A stretch of 6,522 nucleotides of DNA from Bifidobacteriaceae bacterium (GTDB lineage Bacteria > Actinomycetota > Actinomycetes > Actinomycetales > WQXJ01): positions 1 through 6,522 of the forward strand of contig JAISBQ010000148.1 of NCBI GenBank assembly GCA_031266115.1, given 5' to 3'. Each line of letters begins with the position of its first letter. Position 1 is the first letter of the stretch. The position numbers and the translations under genes were made by a program. Positions 1-6,006 of this stretch are shown one piece after another. A model generated the notes under the pieces. That model was given only the letters and a program-made list of their open reading frames with translations. It had not been told where the DNA came from and made no database searches.

Positions 1-53
1 CGCATAGCGACGAGACGGGCGAAACTAAGGCATAATCGAACACGACAGGCCGC

Positions 54-87
54 GACCAATGCGGGGAATTGAAACCCCGAACTGGTC
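54..87. other. Interrupted stem-loop of unknown role
   Basis: An imperfect inverted repeat centred at 70.5. Outer arms GACCA (54-58) and TGGTC (83-87) flank a symmetric 3x3 internal loop. Inner arms CGGGG (62-66) and CCCCG (75-79) enclose an 8-nt loop, AATTGAAA. The plus-strand text GGAATTGAAAC resembles the 3' end of some CRISPR repeats, and the minus-strand text TTCAATTCC resembles a tRNA T-arm. However, there is no second repeat copy, no acceptor stem and no CCA, so neither identity is supported. It could be a small RNA hairpin or a piece of an element that extends left of the window. Confidence 0.3.
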
Positions 88-107
88 AATTATCTCAGAA
101 ACATCGC

Positions 108-264
108 GCGTTCTGGGGACAAAACCCGGCTTCCGTCTGTCCCCAAGACGCTCCCAAGTCCCAATCCGCGTCGGCCCAGCTCCCCAAACGCGACCAAAAC
201 CGGTTCCGGGGACAAAACCCCGCCCCCGCCCGTCCCCAGAACGCCCCGAAGTCCCAATTCGAGT
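108..264. repeat. Two tandem diverged copies of a hairpin-forming intergenic repeat
   Basis: Two 57-bp units, 115-171 and 208-264, start 93 bp apart and match at 46 of 57 aligned positions without gaps. Both begin GGGGACAAAACCC and both end with AAGTCCCAAT followed by a similar tail. Each unit can form a hairpin: CGTTCTGGGGAC (109-120) pairs imperfectly with GTCCCCAAGACG (139-150), and CGGTTCCGGGGAC (201-213) pairs imperfectly with GTCCCCAGAACGC (232-244). The first arm (109-120) is also a perfect 12-bp inverted repeat of 232-243. This looks like a dispersed repetitive extragenic element. Related text occurs on the opposite strand near 6051-6073 and 6141-6163. No transposase or coding function is seen. 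Confidence 0.6.
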
Positions 265-337
265 GAAGCGAGTCCTATGGAGTGGTGGATGGCTGACTCA
301 CTGAGGCCGCCTGGCTCAGATCCGGCGGCAGACAGCA

Positions 338-371
338 ATGTGGGGCACGGCCATCCAACCGTGCCCCACAT
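338..371 (-). terminator. Strong stem-loop, probable terminator of the pilin operon
   Basis: A perfect 13-bp inverted repeat (arms 338-350 and 359-371; the first arm is ATGTGGGGCACGG) with an 8-nt loop. It lies about 60 bp beyond the stop of the last leftward gene. Read leftward it is followed by TGCTGTCT, only weakly T-rich, as is common for intrinsic terminators in GC-rich actinobacteria. A long stable stem just past the operon end, with no gene to its left in the window, supports a terminator or mRNA-stabilising hairpin. The inverted repeat is symmetric, so rightward read-through would also fold. Confidence 0.6.
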
Positions 372-417
372 ACCTCGCCGACCCGCGACGCTTGCAAGCC
401 GACAAGTTCTAGAGCCC

Positions 418-438
418 TCCCCTGATCAACTCAGGGGA
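418..438 (-). other. Small hairpin spanning the stop codon of the PilX-like gene
   Basis: Perfect 8-bp arms TCCCCTGA (418-425) and TCAGGGGA (431-438) with a 5-nt loop, TCAAC. The upstream arm in the minus-strand transcript contains the last codons and the TGA stop. No T-run follows, so it is a poor terminator by itself. It may add to the 338-371 hairpin as a 3'-end stabiliser, or be incidental. Confidence 0.35.
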
Positions 439-2470
439 TCGGGAGTTTGGTGGCATCGTGCGGCTCGACTTTCTCCTCCCAGGGGACCCACCACTTGCCG
501 TTGCCGATGTACGGGAACAACGGCGGCTGGCGCTTCATGAGCGTCTGGTTGTACTCGTAATCGTTTTGGTAGCCGGCAGACTGACCAGGTATGCCCAGAT
601 TCGTCAGGGAAAGGCCCGTCACGCCGCGGAAATTCTGCGAGATCGAGCCGTACACGTTCAGGTACCTGCCCGTGGTTTCGGCCTGGGTCTTGTTCGAGTT
701 CTGGACACGGAAGGAGCCATTGCCCGCGATGATGGCAGCATGGATGGCCATGTCGTAGCCATCGCCGTTGTAGTCCTTTGGCCAAGGCTTCGTGGTGGCG
801 TCGAAGACGGCGATGCCTTGTGGCTCCATCCAGTGGTTGTAAAAGGGGTCGGAGAACCAGATCAGATCCCCAGTGGCGGCGTCAGCTTTCGCAGTGTAGA
901 CCTTGAGCCCCGGGTTGTAGACCTCGACCGAGCCGGTCGCCATCAACCCGAGCAGGTCCTTCTCCTTGTCCTCAGTGATCAGGTCGCCGGTGACGATGAT
1001 CGATGCGTCGGCGAAGATTGTGGTTCGGCCCTGGGTCTTGCCCTCAACCCACACGTTGCCGCCTCCGCCGAGCTTGTCCGGCCGGTCCATCGATATCTCG
1101 ATGGTGTACTCATCAGATGCGTCGGTGGGCGGATTCTCGTCCGTCGCCTGATAGGTGCCCAACGGCAATTCGCCGTCCAGGCCGCCGGAGGGTATGCGTT
1201 TCTTCATGGCCGTGGTCATCAGCGGTTTATCGACCGTCTTGACGTAGATCACCGAGGGCACGTTGACTCTCGCCCCCGTCGACGAGGCCAGCTCGCTCAA
1301 GGAGCCGCACCCCGCGTTCGGCTCGTCCAAGCCGTAGTTGGACCACACGGTCATGGTCCCGTCGCCATTGAAAATGATCCGGGTCGCCCCCTGGTACTGG
1401 CAGCCCTTGTTCCCGATCGCCGCTTTGTCCGGCACTTTGGGGATGTCCAACACCTCACTTCGAGCCGGAGCCTCGGCCGGCCACACACCTCCTGCGTACA
1501 GCATTTGGGAGTACGCGAGGGGATGTGCCTCCTGTTTGGACTCGACGCAGTACTTGTAGGTGCTCGGGTCTCCCTCGACCCTCTCATCGCATTTCGGGTT
1601 CGCCGTGGTGAACGGCCCGATGAAAGTGGCCGTGCCGGTGGACAGCATGGTGTCGTTCGAATGCACCCGCCCTTTCAGCAGATCGCCAGGGCCGAACGGT
1701 TCTTGCCGGCAATACTGGGCAAAGGGCTCCACGTACCATATGCGCGCCGGGGGAGCTATGAAGGCTGGATTCGCCGCCAATTTCTGCGCCCATTCCCAGC
1801 GGTAGCCCACCACTTTCTTCGTGTCCGAGTCGGGCCACCCGGCGCCGCACACGTCCGACACCGGGTACCATCCATCCGGGTAGACCGCCCAGTCAGACGG
1901 GTCCGACATCTCATAGTCCGTCAGGTAGAGGTACATCGCGGGATTGTCCTTTGCCATCCGCGCAGCGAGCGAACGCACCACGTCGCCGGACCGGCCGGTC
2001 GAGACAACCTCCGCGCTCCTGGACGCGGCATCGTAATCCGTAACCACGTAATGGAAGTGCTGCCGGAACTCGCCGCCCACCAGTTCTCCGAACCCCTGCC
2101 AACCGACGTCGGTGGAAGAGCCCCAACCGCAGTCGCTCGCGAAGTAGTCGCCCTCCGGGCCGCCGGTGGCCCTGATCCCGCAATACCCGTCCGAGTCGCT
2201 CGCAGTCGTGGCGACGTTGGAGAGGTAGTCGTCGTCGGCCCGCACCCGGCTCAACAAGTCGCTCAGCCCCGACTGCGCCGCCGCCAGGGCCAGGTCGTTG
2301 TCCTGGTCGTAACGCGAATACTTGGTGGACGAGGCCAGATACGCCACCCCGCCCAGTAGCACCGTCATCATGATGGTGAACGAGGCCAGCACCGCGACCA
2401 TCGTCAGACCGGCGTCTTTCGCGCCCGGCCCGCTACGCCTCCGCCATGCCCGCAATAACCGAGAACCCAT
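431..2470 (-). CDS. PilX-like minor pilin-related protein with prepilin N-terminus
   Basis: A 679-residue protein. An ATG at 2470 is chosen over an in-frame TTG at 2485 because GGAGGAGG lies 5 nt before it. Residues 1-21 are a basic leader ending in Gly21, the expected prepilin-peptidase site, followed by a hydrophobic segment (about 22-47). Position +5 is Ala26, not Glu, as in tip-type pilins of the PilX/GspK kind. Residues 57-75 (DNDLALAAAQSGLSDLLSR) match the PilX N-terminal pattern after the membrane helix. The long extracytoplasmic part carries blocks I recognise from actinobacterial PilX-domain proteins: GRVHSNDT (267-274), LLGLMATGSVEVYNP (506-520), VYGSISQNFRG (606-616), GYQNDYEYN (633-641) and PPLFP (649-653). 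Several cysteines may form disulfides outside the membrane. It is far longer than proteobacterial PilX (roughly 160-200 residues). It is the last gene of the operon, and its ATG shares one base with the preceding TGA. The prepilin assignment is solid; the exact role in the pilus is inferred. Confidence 0.88.
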   Translation of the reverse strand: MGSRLLRAWRRRSGPGAKDAGLTMVAVLASFTIMMTVLLGGVAYLASSTKYSRYDQDNDLALAAAQSGLSDLLSRVRADDDYLSNVATTASDSDGYCGIRATGGPEGDYFASDCGWGSSTDVGWQGFGELVGGEFRQHFHYVVTDYDAASRSAEVVSTGRSGDVVRSLAARMAKDNPAMYLYLTDYEMSDPSDWAVYPDGWYPVSDVCGAGWPDSDTKKVVGYRWEWAQKLAANPAFIAPPARIWYVEPFAQYCRQEPFGPGDLLKGRVHSNDTMLSTGTATFIGPFTTANPKCDERVEGDPSTYKYCVESKQEAHPLAYSQMLYAGGVWPAEAPARSEVLDIPKVPDKAAIGNKGCQYQGATRIIFNGDGTMTVWSNYGLDEPNAGCGSLSELASSTGARVNVPSVIYVKTVDKPLMTTAMKKRIPSGGLDGELPLGTYQATDENPPTDASDEYTIEISMDRPDKLGGGGNVWVEGKTQGRTTIFADASIIVTGDLITEDKEKDLLGLMATGSVEVYNPGLKVYTAKADAATGDLIWFSDPFYNHWMEPQGIAVFDATTKPWPKDYNGDGYDMAIHAAIIAGNGSFRVQNSNKTQAETTGRYLNVYGSISQNFRGVTGLSLTNLGIPGQSAGYQNDYEYNQTLMKRQPPLFPYIGNGKWWVPWEEKVEPHDATKLPIP

Positions 2471-3213
2471 CACAACCTCCTCCAATCACCGATCGAGAAC
2501 CGTTTGAAGACCGAGGCCCGAATCTTCGAGTCGGGGTCCTCGCCCGCCACTGTCACCAGCATCTCCACCGCCGTGATGGTCCCCAGATCGCCGGACGCCA
2601 CGGTGTCGACGGCGTCCGGCGCCCCGCCCAGGTAGTAATAGAACAGCTGCTGGTCGTCGACCCCACGCGCCACGACGAAGTCGTCGAACAGGGCGTCGGG
2701 ACAATCCGGATCCCCATAGGTGCACATTTCCGGCTTGGAACCAGCCACGATCTTCGGGGACTGCACGCATCGGCGCAGCACCCCCGGCTCGGGGTCGCCA
2801 GTGGCCCACGGACAAACCTCGCCCAAGACGATCGTGACCTGACTGACCGCGCCTTGGCTGGGATTGCCATCGACGGGCAACGCCGCCGTGAACGTCATCT
2901 CCTTCGGTTCGGCCTTGTGGAAAGCCGTCACCGCCGCGCCCGGGGAGTAGTCCTCCGGCTCGGTCGCGTAGCTGAGGGCGTCGCCCAACCAGATCGAGAC
3001 CTGCCGGACGCCGTCCGTCCGCGACTGGCGCACCAGGTTTGCGCCGTGGTGCTTCAACAACGAGACGGTCACCGTCACGCTCAACGTCATCACGATCGAA
3101 CCGATCGCGACCACCGCTATCAGCTCCGCTAGCGACATGCCACGGTCACGCTCCGGGCCCGACTCGGCCGCACGGCGCCTCAACCAATCCCGCAGTCCGC
3201 CCAGAAGCCTCAT
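2470..3213 (-). CDS. PilW/PulJ-like minor prepilin
   Basis: A 247-residue protein with a class III prepilin signal. A charged leader (residues 1-25, rich in Arg) ends in Gly25, followed by MSLAE, with Glu30 at +5 and a hydrophobic helix at about 26-53. The rest is a soluble domain with five cysteines between about residues 132 and 170 and a C-terminal beta-rich stretch (from about 175, FDDFVVARGVDDQQLFYYYLGG onward), typical of PilW/PulJ-type subunits. Such subunits are processed by prepilin peptidase and join a pseudopilus-like tip complex that primes assembly. Its ATG overlaps the upstream stop as ATGA (3210-3213). Its last codons (W-R-R-L-stop) contain the GGAGGAGG ribosome site of the next gene. 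No strong site of its own is seen, so translation probably depends on coupling to the PilV-like gene. The prepilin call is secure; assignment to PilW rather than another J-type subunit rests on position and size. Confidence 0.85.
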   Translation of the reverse strand: MRLLGGLRDWLRRRAAESGPERDRGMSLAELIAVVAIGSIVMTLSVTVTVSLLKHHGANLVRQSRTDGVRQVSIWLGDALSYATEPEDYSPGAAVTAFHKAEPKEMTFTAALPVDGNPSQGAVSQVTIVLGEVCPWATGDPEPGVLRRCVQSPKIVAGSKPEMCTYGDPDCPDALFDDFVVARGVDDQQLFYYYLGGAPDAVDTVASGDLGTITAVEMLVTVAGEDPDSKIRASVFKRFSIGDWRRL

Positions 3214-4244
3214 GGCAGGACCACCACTTCGTTCCCGCCGGGCGCCACGCTCACGGCATCGACCAACGAACCATCGATCCAGATGGAGTAGGTCCCCGGC
3301 GCCACGTGCTCGAACACCGCCGTGCCAGTAATCACTTCAGCTTCCGCTGTGGCCCCGGCCGCCCACATCGGTTCCAACACCACCATGGTGCCTTCCGGAG
3401 TCGTCCCGTTCACCGTCACCGACACGCGGCCCGACAGGCTGTAGTTCAGGAACCTGACCGGTTCCGACTTGCCTGGATAAAGGACTTGGGTCTTGACCGG
3501 GGCCGGGTCGCCGTTGTCCCAAACGTCCTGGCCGCCCCCAGGGGCACCCAGCGTGACCTCGTACTCCGTTCCACCGGGGTCGGGCGTGACCACGAAGACC
3601 ACGCAGCCGGAGGCGTCAGTACTTAGACCCCCCCCCCCGCCGCTCGAGCTACTCACGTTTACCGTGATGCCCTGGCGAGGGCCTGGGCCGGAGCCCGTGT
3701 CGCCCTCCACTTTCACGACCAGCTGGGCTTTGGTCGGGTCAGAACCGGCGGACGCGTCCCCATGCGGCGGGAACACTTTCGACGCCACATGCGGCTTGGT
3801 CCCTGCGCTCATACCCTCCCAAGTCACCGTCACGGTCACCAAAGTCCCCTGCGCGGACTGATCGGCCAACGCCGCGTCCGTGCATGGCGAATTGACGTGG
3901 TTGTCGTACAGCGAGGCCTCCCGCTCCACGCGGTACTTCTGCCCGTCCATCGAGAACCCGTAGTCGCCCGTCGCGCCCACGCTCAGACCGGCCTGCGGAT
4001 TGGGGTTCGCCACCAAGCCCTCGCCTATCAACAGCGAGGCACCCTCCGCCGATGCCGCTATCTTGGTTCCCGCCTCGTCGAGCTCCCGTTGCGCCAGGCC
4101 CGCCGCCCCGATCCGGGCCCGGTTGTCCGCGCTGGTCACCGCGCCTTGGCTGACCGTCGCCATCGCCACGATCCCGAAAATGGACAGGATCACCACCGAC
4201 ACGATCACTTCGACTATCGAAGTGCCGCGCTCGCCCTCGAGCAC
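3210..4244 (-). CDS. PilV-like minor prepilin with C-terminal transthyretin/Cna-B-like modules; poly-G tract
   Basis: From a GTG at 4244 the product is 344 residues. GAAGGGA lies about 9 nt upstream. The short leader MLEGERG, cut after Gly7, is followed by TSIVE with Glu12 at +5 and a hydrophobic helix (8-32), a normal class III prepilin start. An in-frame ATG at 4379 has a GGGGG site nearby, but the extra 45 codons have low GC at third positions, unlike the rest of the gene, and would give an abnormally long leader. Residues about 33-165 are the pilin-like body. Residues about 172-265 and 268-344 look like two small beta-sandwich modules of the carboxypeptidase-regulatory/Cna-B kind, with signatures STDASGCVVF (208-217) and AVFEHVAPGTYSIWIDG (309-325). 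Cys121 and Cys214 could form a disulfide. Codons 202-206 (five Gly) contain 11 consecutive G; single-base slippage would truncate the protein there. First gene of the operon; it overlaps the next by 4 bp. Confidence 0.85.
   Translation of the reverse strand: MLEGERGTSIVEVIVSVVILSIFGIVAMATVSQGAVTSADNRARIGAAGLAQRELDEAGTKIAASAEGASLLIGEGLVANPNPQAGLSVGATGDYGFSMDGQKYRVEREASLYDNHVNSPCTDAALADQSAQGTLVTVTVTWEGMSAGTKPHVASKVFPPHGDASAGSDPTKAQLVVKVEGDTGSGPGPRQGITVNVSSSSGGGGGLSTDASGCVVFVVTPDPGGTEYEVTLGAPGGGQDVWDNGDPAPVKTQVLYPGKSEPVRFLNYSLSGRVSVTVNGTTPEGTMVVLEPMWAAGATAEAEVITGTAVFEHVAPGTYSIWIDGSLVDAVSVAPGGNEVVVLP
3628..3638 (-). repeat. G11 homopolymer in coding strand, candidate phase-variation tract
   Basis: Eleven consecutive C on the plus strand, read as G11 in the PilV-like gene. 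The reading frame is GGC GGG GGG GGG GGT CTA, encoding five glycines. With ten G the frame becomes GTC TAA just after the tract. With twelve G it becomes TCT AAG TAC TGA. Both off-frames therefore stop within four codons, deleting about 138 C-terminal residues and ending translation far before the coupled downstream start. The tract and its frame consequences are read directly; switching in cells is inferred. Confidence 0.75.
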
Positions 4245-4258
4245 GTCGGCAGATCCCT
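4242..4258 (-). promoter_or_regulatory. Ribosome binding site deciding the GTG start of the PilV-like gene
   Basis: On the minus strand GAAGGGA precedes GTG by about 9 nt. This site, together with the short prepilin leader it produces and the change in third-position GC at this point, argues for initiation at 4244 rather than at the ATGs at 4379 or 4412. Confidence 0.55.
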
Positions 4259-4610
4259 TCCCACGCGAATTGGGTGCGCCAAAACACACCCTTGACACCC
4301 TTGCGATAAACGCCACTACAATACCCCGCACATCTTTCGTTATAACACCGCGAAACTGTCCGGAGAGCTCTTTGCCCATGCTACCCCCAACAAGATCCAG
4401 GCCGGGCACCATCCGAGTAGTATCCGAATTTCGCGCACGGCTTAGCCGGCCGCTGAAACGCGCAAACGCCGCATCGCGTCACCGCATTCCCGGAATTGTC
4501 CCCCAAACGGCTTACATCATTTGGCCAATTGGAATTCGCCGCGGCGAAAACCCGGCAAGCCAACAATGAGTAACGACACTGCGTGTAAGCGCGCCGAGGC
4601 TGCGCGGGCC
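4245..4610 (-). promoter_or_regulatory. Intergenic control region upstream of the pilin operon
   Basis: A 366-bp gap between the response regulator stop and the pilin operon. It is visibly more AT-rich than the flanking genes. Possible core elements on the minus strand are TATAAC (4344 down to 4339), GATACT (4424 to 4419), and a GTGTT-N17-GGGTAT pair (4348 to 4321) that vaguely resembles a stress-sigma promoter. None has both boxes near consensus, so no start point is assigned. Overlapping palindromes lie at 4521-4548. A 5-bp hairpin (4596-4600 with 4608-4612) spans the regulator's stop codon, but it is weak and lacks a T-run, so the regulator may be co-transcribed with the pilin genes. Confidence 0.4.
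4521..4548. promoter_or_regulatory. Cluster of overlapping palindromes, candidate operator
   Basis: Four palindromes follow one another: TTGGCCAA (4521-4528), CCAATTGG (4525-4532), GAATTC (4532-4537) and the 14-bp perfect palindrome TTCGCCGCGGCGAA (4535-4548). They sit in the AT-richer part of the gap between the response regulator and the pilin operon. Dimeric LuxR-type regulators bind such dyads, so this is a plausible site for the adjacent regulator. The match is structural only; no known consensus is claimed. Confidence 0.3.
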
Positions 4611-5363
4611 TCAAATCCACTCCCGCGAGATCGCCTCCCTCACCGCGTGCGACCGGCCCCGCACCCCCAGTTTCCGATACATACGCGACAACAGCGTCTT
4701 GACCGTCGATTGCGCCACGCCGATCCGTTCCGCGATCTCCTTGTTGGACAGGCCCTCCGCGGCCAGCCGCAAGACCTCGACCTCTCGCTTCGACGGACGC
4801 CGCTCCGCGCGGCTCAACGCGACCGCGACCTCGGTGCTGCGCTGCGAATGACCGGTAGCGACTCGGCGCACCGTCGCCGCGAAAACCTCCGGGGCGCTGG
4901 CTTTGACTATGTAACCAGCCACGCCCGCCTTCACAGCCTGCGCCACCAAGGCGTCCGATTCCGACGCCGTGACGGCCACCACCTTGGTCGCCCGGCCCGA
5001 CCCGGCGGCATCGGACAAAATCTGACGGATGGCCCAAATCCCACCCCGGCCGGGCATCTTCAGGTCCATCATCACCACGTCCGGCGCCGTCTCCAACGCC
5101 ACGCGGACGGCCTCCTCACCCGTCGCGGCGACGCCCACCACTTGCATATCGGGTTCCTGGGCGAGCAGATCGACCAGGGCCTTGCGGACTATCGGGTGAT
5201 CGTCCGCCACGAGCACAGTGATTGTGCGAAAGGTTCGCGCGCTGGCTGGGGTTCTACGCCTGCGTTTTGGCGGCGTGGCGGGATCGGCCTTGACGCGCAC
5301 CTCCGGGGCTGGCCGGGCGCGGGCGTCCGGATCGGCGGTGTGCGAAGCATCCGTAGGCGGCAT
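4611..5363 (-). CDS. NarL/LuxR-family two-component response regulator
   Basis: A 250-residue DNA-binding response regulator. The receiver domain spans about residues 48-165: TVLVADDHP holds the acidic pair Asp54/Asp55, the phosphoacceptor is Asp100 in VVMMDLKMPG, the conserved switch Thr is T132, and the conserved Lys is K154 in YIVKA. The C-terminal LuxR-type helix-turn-helix (about 186-250) reads PSKREVEVLRL, then LSNKEIAERIGVAQSTVKTL, with the usual RKLGVRGR recognition tail. All key residues are intact. The first 47 residues are a Pro/Ala/Arg-rich extension absent from most NarL proteins. The ATG at 5363 lacks a good ribosome site, so the true start may be internal, for example a GTG just before LVADD. 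No histidine kinase is recognisable beside it, so it is an orphan in this window. It is divided from the pilin operon by 366 bp on the same strand and may control it. Confidence 0.92.
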   Translation of the reverse strand: MPPTDASHTADPDARARPAPEVRVKADPATPPKRRRRTPASARTFRTITVLVADDHPIVRKALVDLLAQEPDMQVVGVAATGEEAVRVALETAPDVVMMDLKMPGRGGIWAIRQILSDAAGSGRATKVVAVTASESDALVAQAVKAGVAGYIVKASAPEVFAATVRRVATGHSQRSTEVAVALSRAERRPSKREVEVLRLAAEGLSNKEIAERIGVAQSTVKTLLSRMYRKLGVRGRSHAVREAISREWI

Positions 5364-5451
5364 GGGTCGGGTCTCGTTCTTCCAGAAGCGACGTTGCGGC
5401 AGCCAACTGGATGAGGAAGGCCCCAGCGAGGAATGCGGTGAAGCTTATCAC
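5254..5451 (-). CDS. Possible small single-helix membrane ORF overlapping the regulator start
   Basis: A 65-codon frame from GTG at 5451 with one convincing hydrophobic helix (ISFTAFLAGAFLIQLAAAT) followed by acidic LLEERD and a basic tail. The open frame extends upstream to a TGA near 5490, adding the hydrophobic text ATWALVGSV. In this part, base composition is coding-like. There is no well-spaced ribosome site, since GGGAG directly abuts the GTG. The second half overlaps the regulator's N-terminal extension in another frame. It may be a real small membrane protein, the remnant of a frameshifted membrane gene (perhaps a lost sensor partner), or chance. Confidence 0.2.
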   Translation of the reverse strand: MISFTAFLAGAFLIQLAAATSLLEERDPTHAAYGCFAHRRSGRPRPASPGGARQGRSRHAAKTQA

Positions 5452-5626
5452 GCTCCCGACGAGAGCCCACGTTGCGGAGCCTATTCAGGCCGCCGCCGGA
5501 CATCCTCAGGTTCCTCTCCAGCCTCGGCTCCGGATAGCGGACACCGGCCAAGCCACCAGCGGCGCCCCACCACCCCCAAGCCGGATTTTGCTGCCGCCCA
5601 GCCCGCCACCAGCCAAATCCCGCGAC

Positions 5627-5656
5627 CACGCAACATAACCCGGCACGCAACATAAC
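5627..5656. repeat. 13-bp perfect direct repeat, 17-bp period
   Basis: CACGCAACATAAC occurs at 5627-5639 and 5644-5656, separated by CCGG. On the minus strand each copy reads GTTATGTTGCGTG, AT-rich in its first half amid GC-rich DNA. It lies about 265 bp upstream of the response regulator start. A two-site regulator binding region or a local duplication are both possible. Confidence 0.4.
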
Positions 5657-5978
5657 ATCCGAATGCAGGGTTGGCCAGCGAACGATTCCGCTTCCACCGG
5701 GTCCCCGTCGTGGTGACGCGGGCACCGGTGTTGCAGGGCCTCGGCCAGGTGATGCTGGATCGGCGAGGACCCTCCAAGCGGCGAGCTGGATTGCGATGTT
5801 CGGGGGTTTCGCGGCCAGCCAGCTCCGGCCACGAAGGCGTTGAGGTCGCGGTTCACGCTGAGGCCGGCCCCGCCGCAGCTTTCCATCGCACGGACGATGC
5901 CGCGCGGTCGGCCCCGCCGCGAGCCGTCTTGCTCCGACGATCAGGACAGCTACCCAGCATGCTTCGCGGCTCAGCGAT

Positions 5979-6006
5979 AGGGAGAGAGGAGGAGGGAGAG
6001 AGGGGG
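5979..6006 (+). repeat. 28-nt homopurine tract
   Basis: Uninterrupted A/G from 5979 to 6006, containing GGGAGAGAGG twice (5980-5989 and 5994-6003) in a nearly mirror-symmetric arrangement. Such tracts can adopt triplex structures. It directly abuts the left edge of the 90-bp-period tandem repeat. Confidence 0.45.

Noticed and set aside
39..75. CRISPR repeat
   Set aside because: Only one copy of the ATTGAAAC-type end; the preceding text to position 1 contains no matching repeat at a constant spacing.
54..90. tRNA T-arm and acceptor on the minus strand (TTCAATTCC)
   Set aside because: The loop is 8 nt rather than 7, no acceptor or anticodon stems can be drawn, and there is no CCA.
59..540. 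Plus-strand frames across the left repeats and hairpin
   Set aside because: They cover hairpin-forming repeats and the operon terminator, are Pro/Arg-rich, lack good starts and run into the PilX-like gene on the other strand.
458..2359. Open frame of 633 codons on the plus strand opposite the PilX-like gene
   Set aside because: It is rich in Arg, Val and His with no recognisable domain, and mirrors the codon bias of the minus-strand gene, which has a prepilin signal and family motifs.
4245..4412. N-terminal extension of the PilV-like protein from ATG at 4412 or 4379
   Set aside because: Third-position GC drops sharply here, the leader would be 52-63 residues, and a GTG with an upstream GAAGGGA at 4244 gives a normal prepilin leader.
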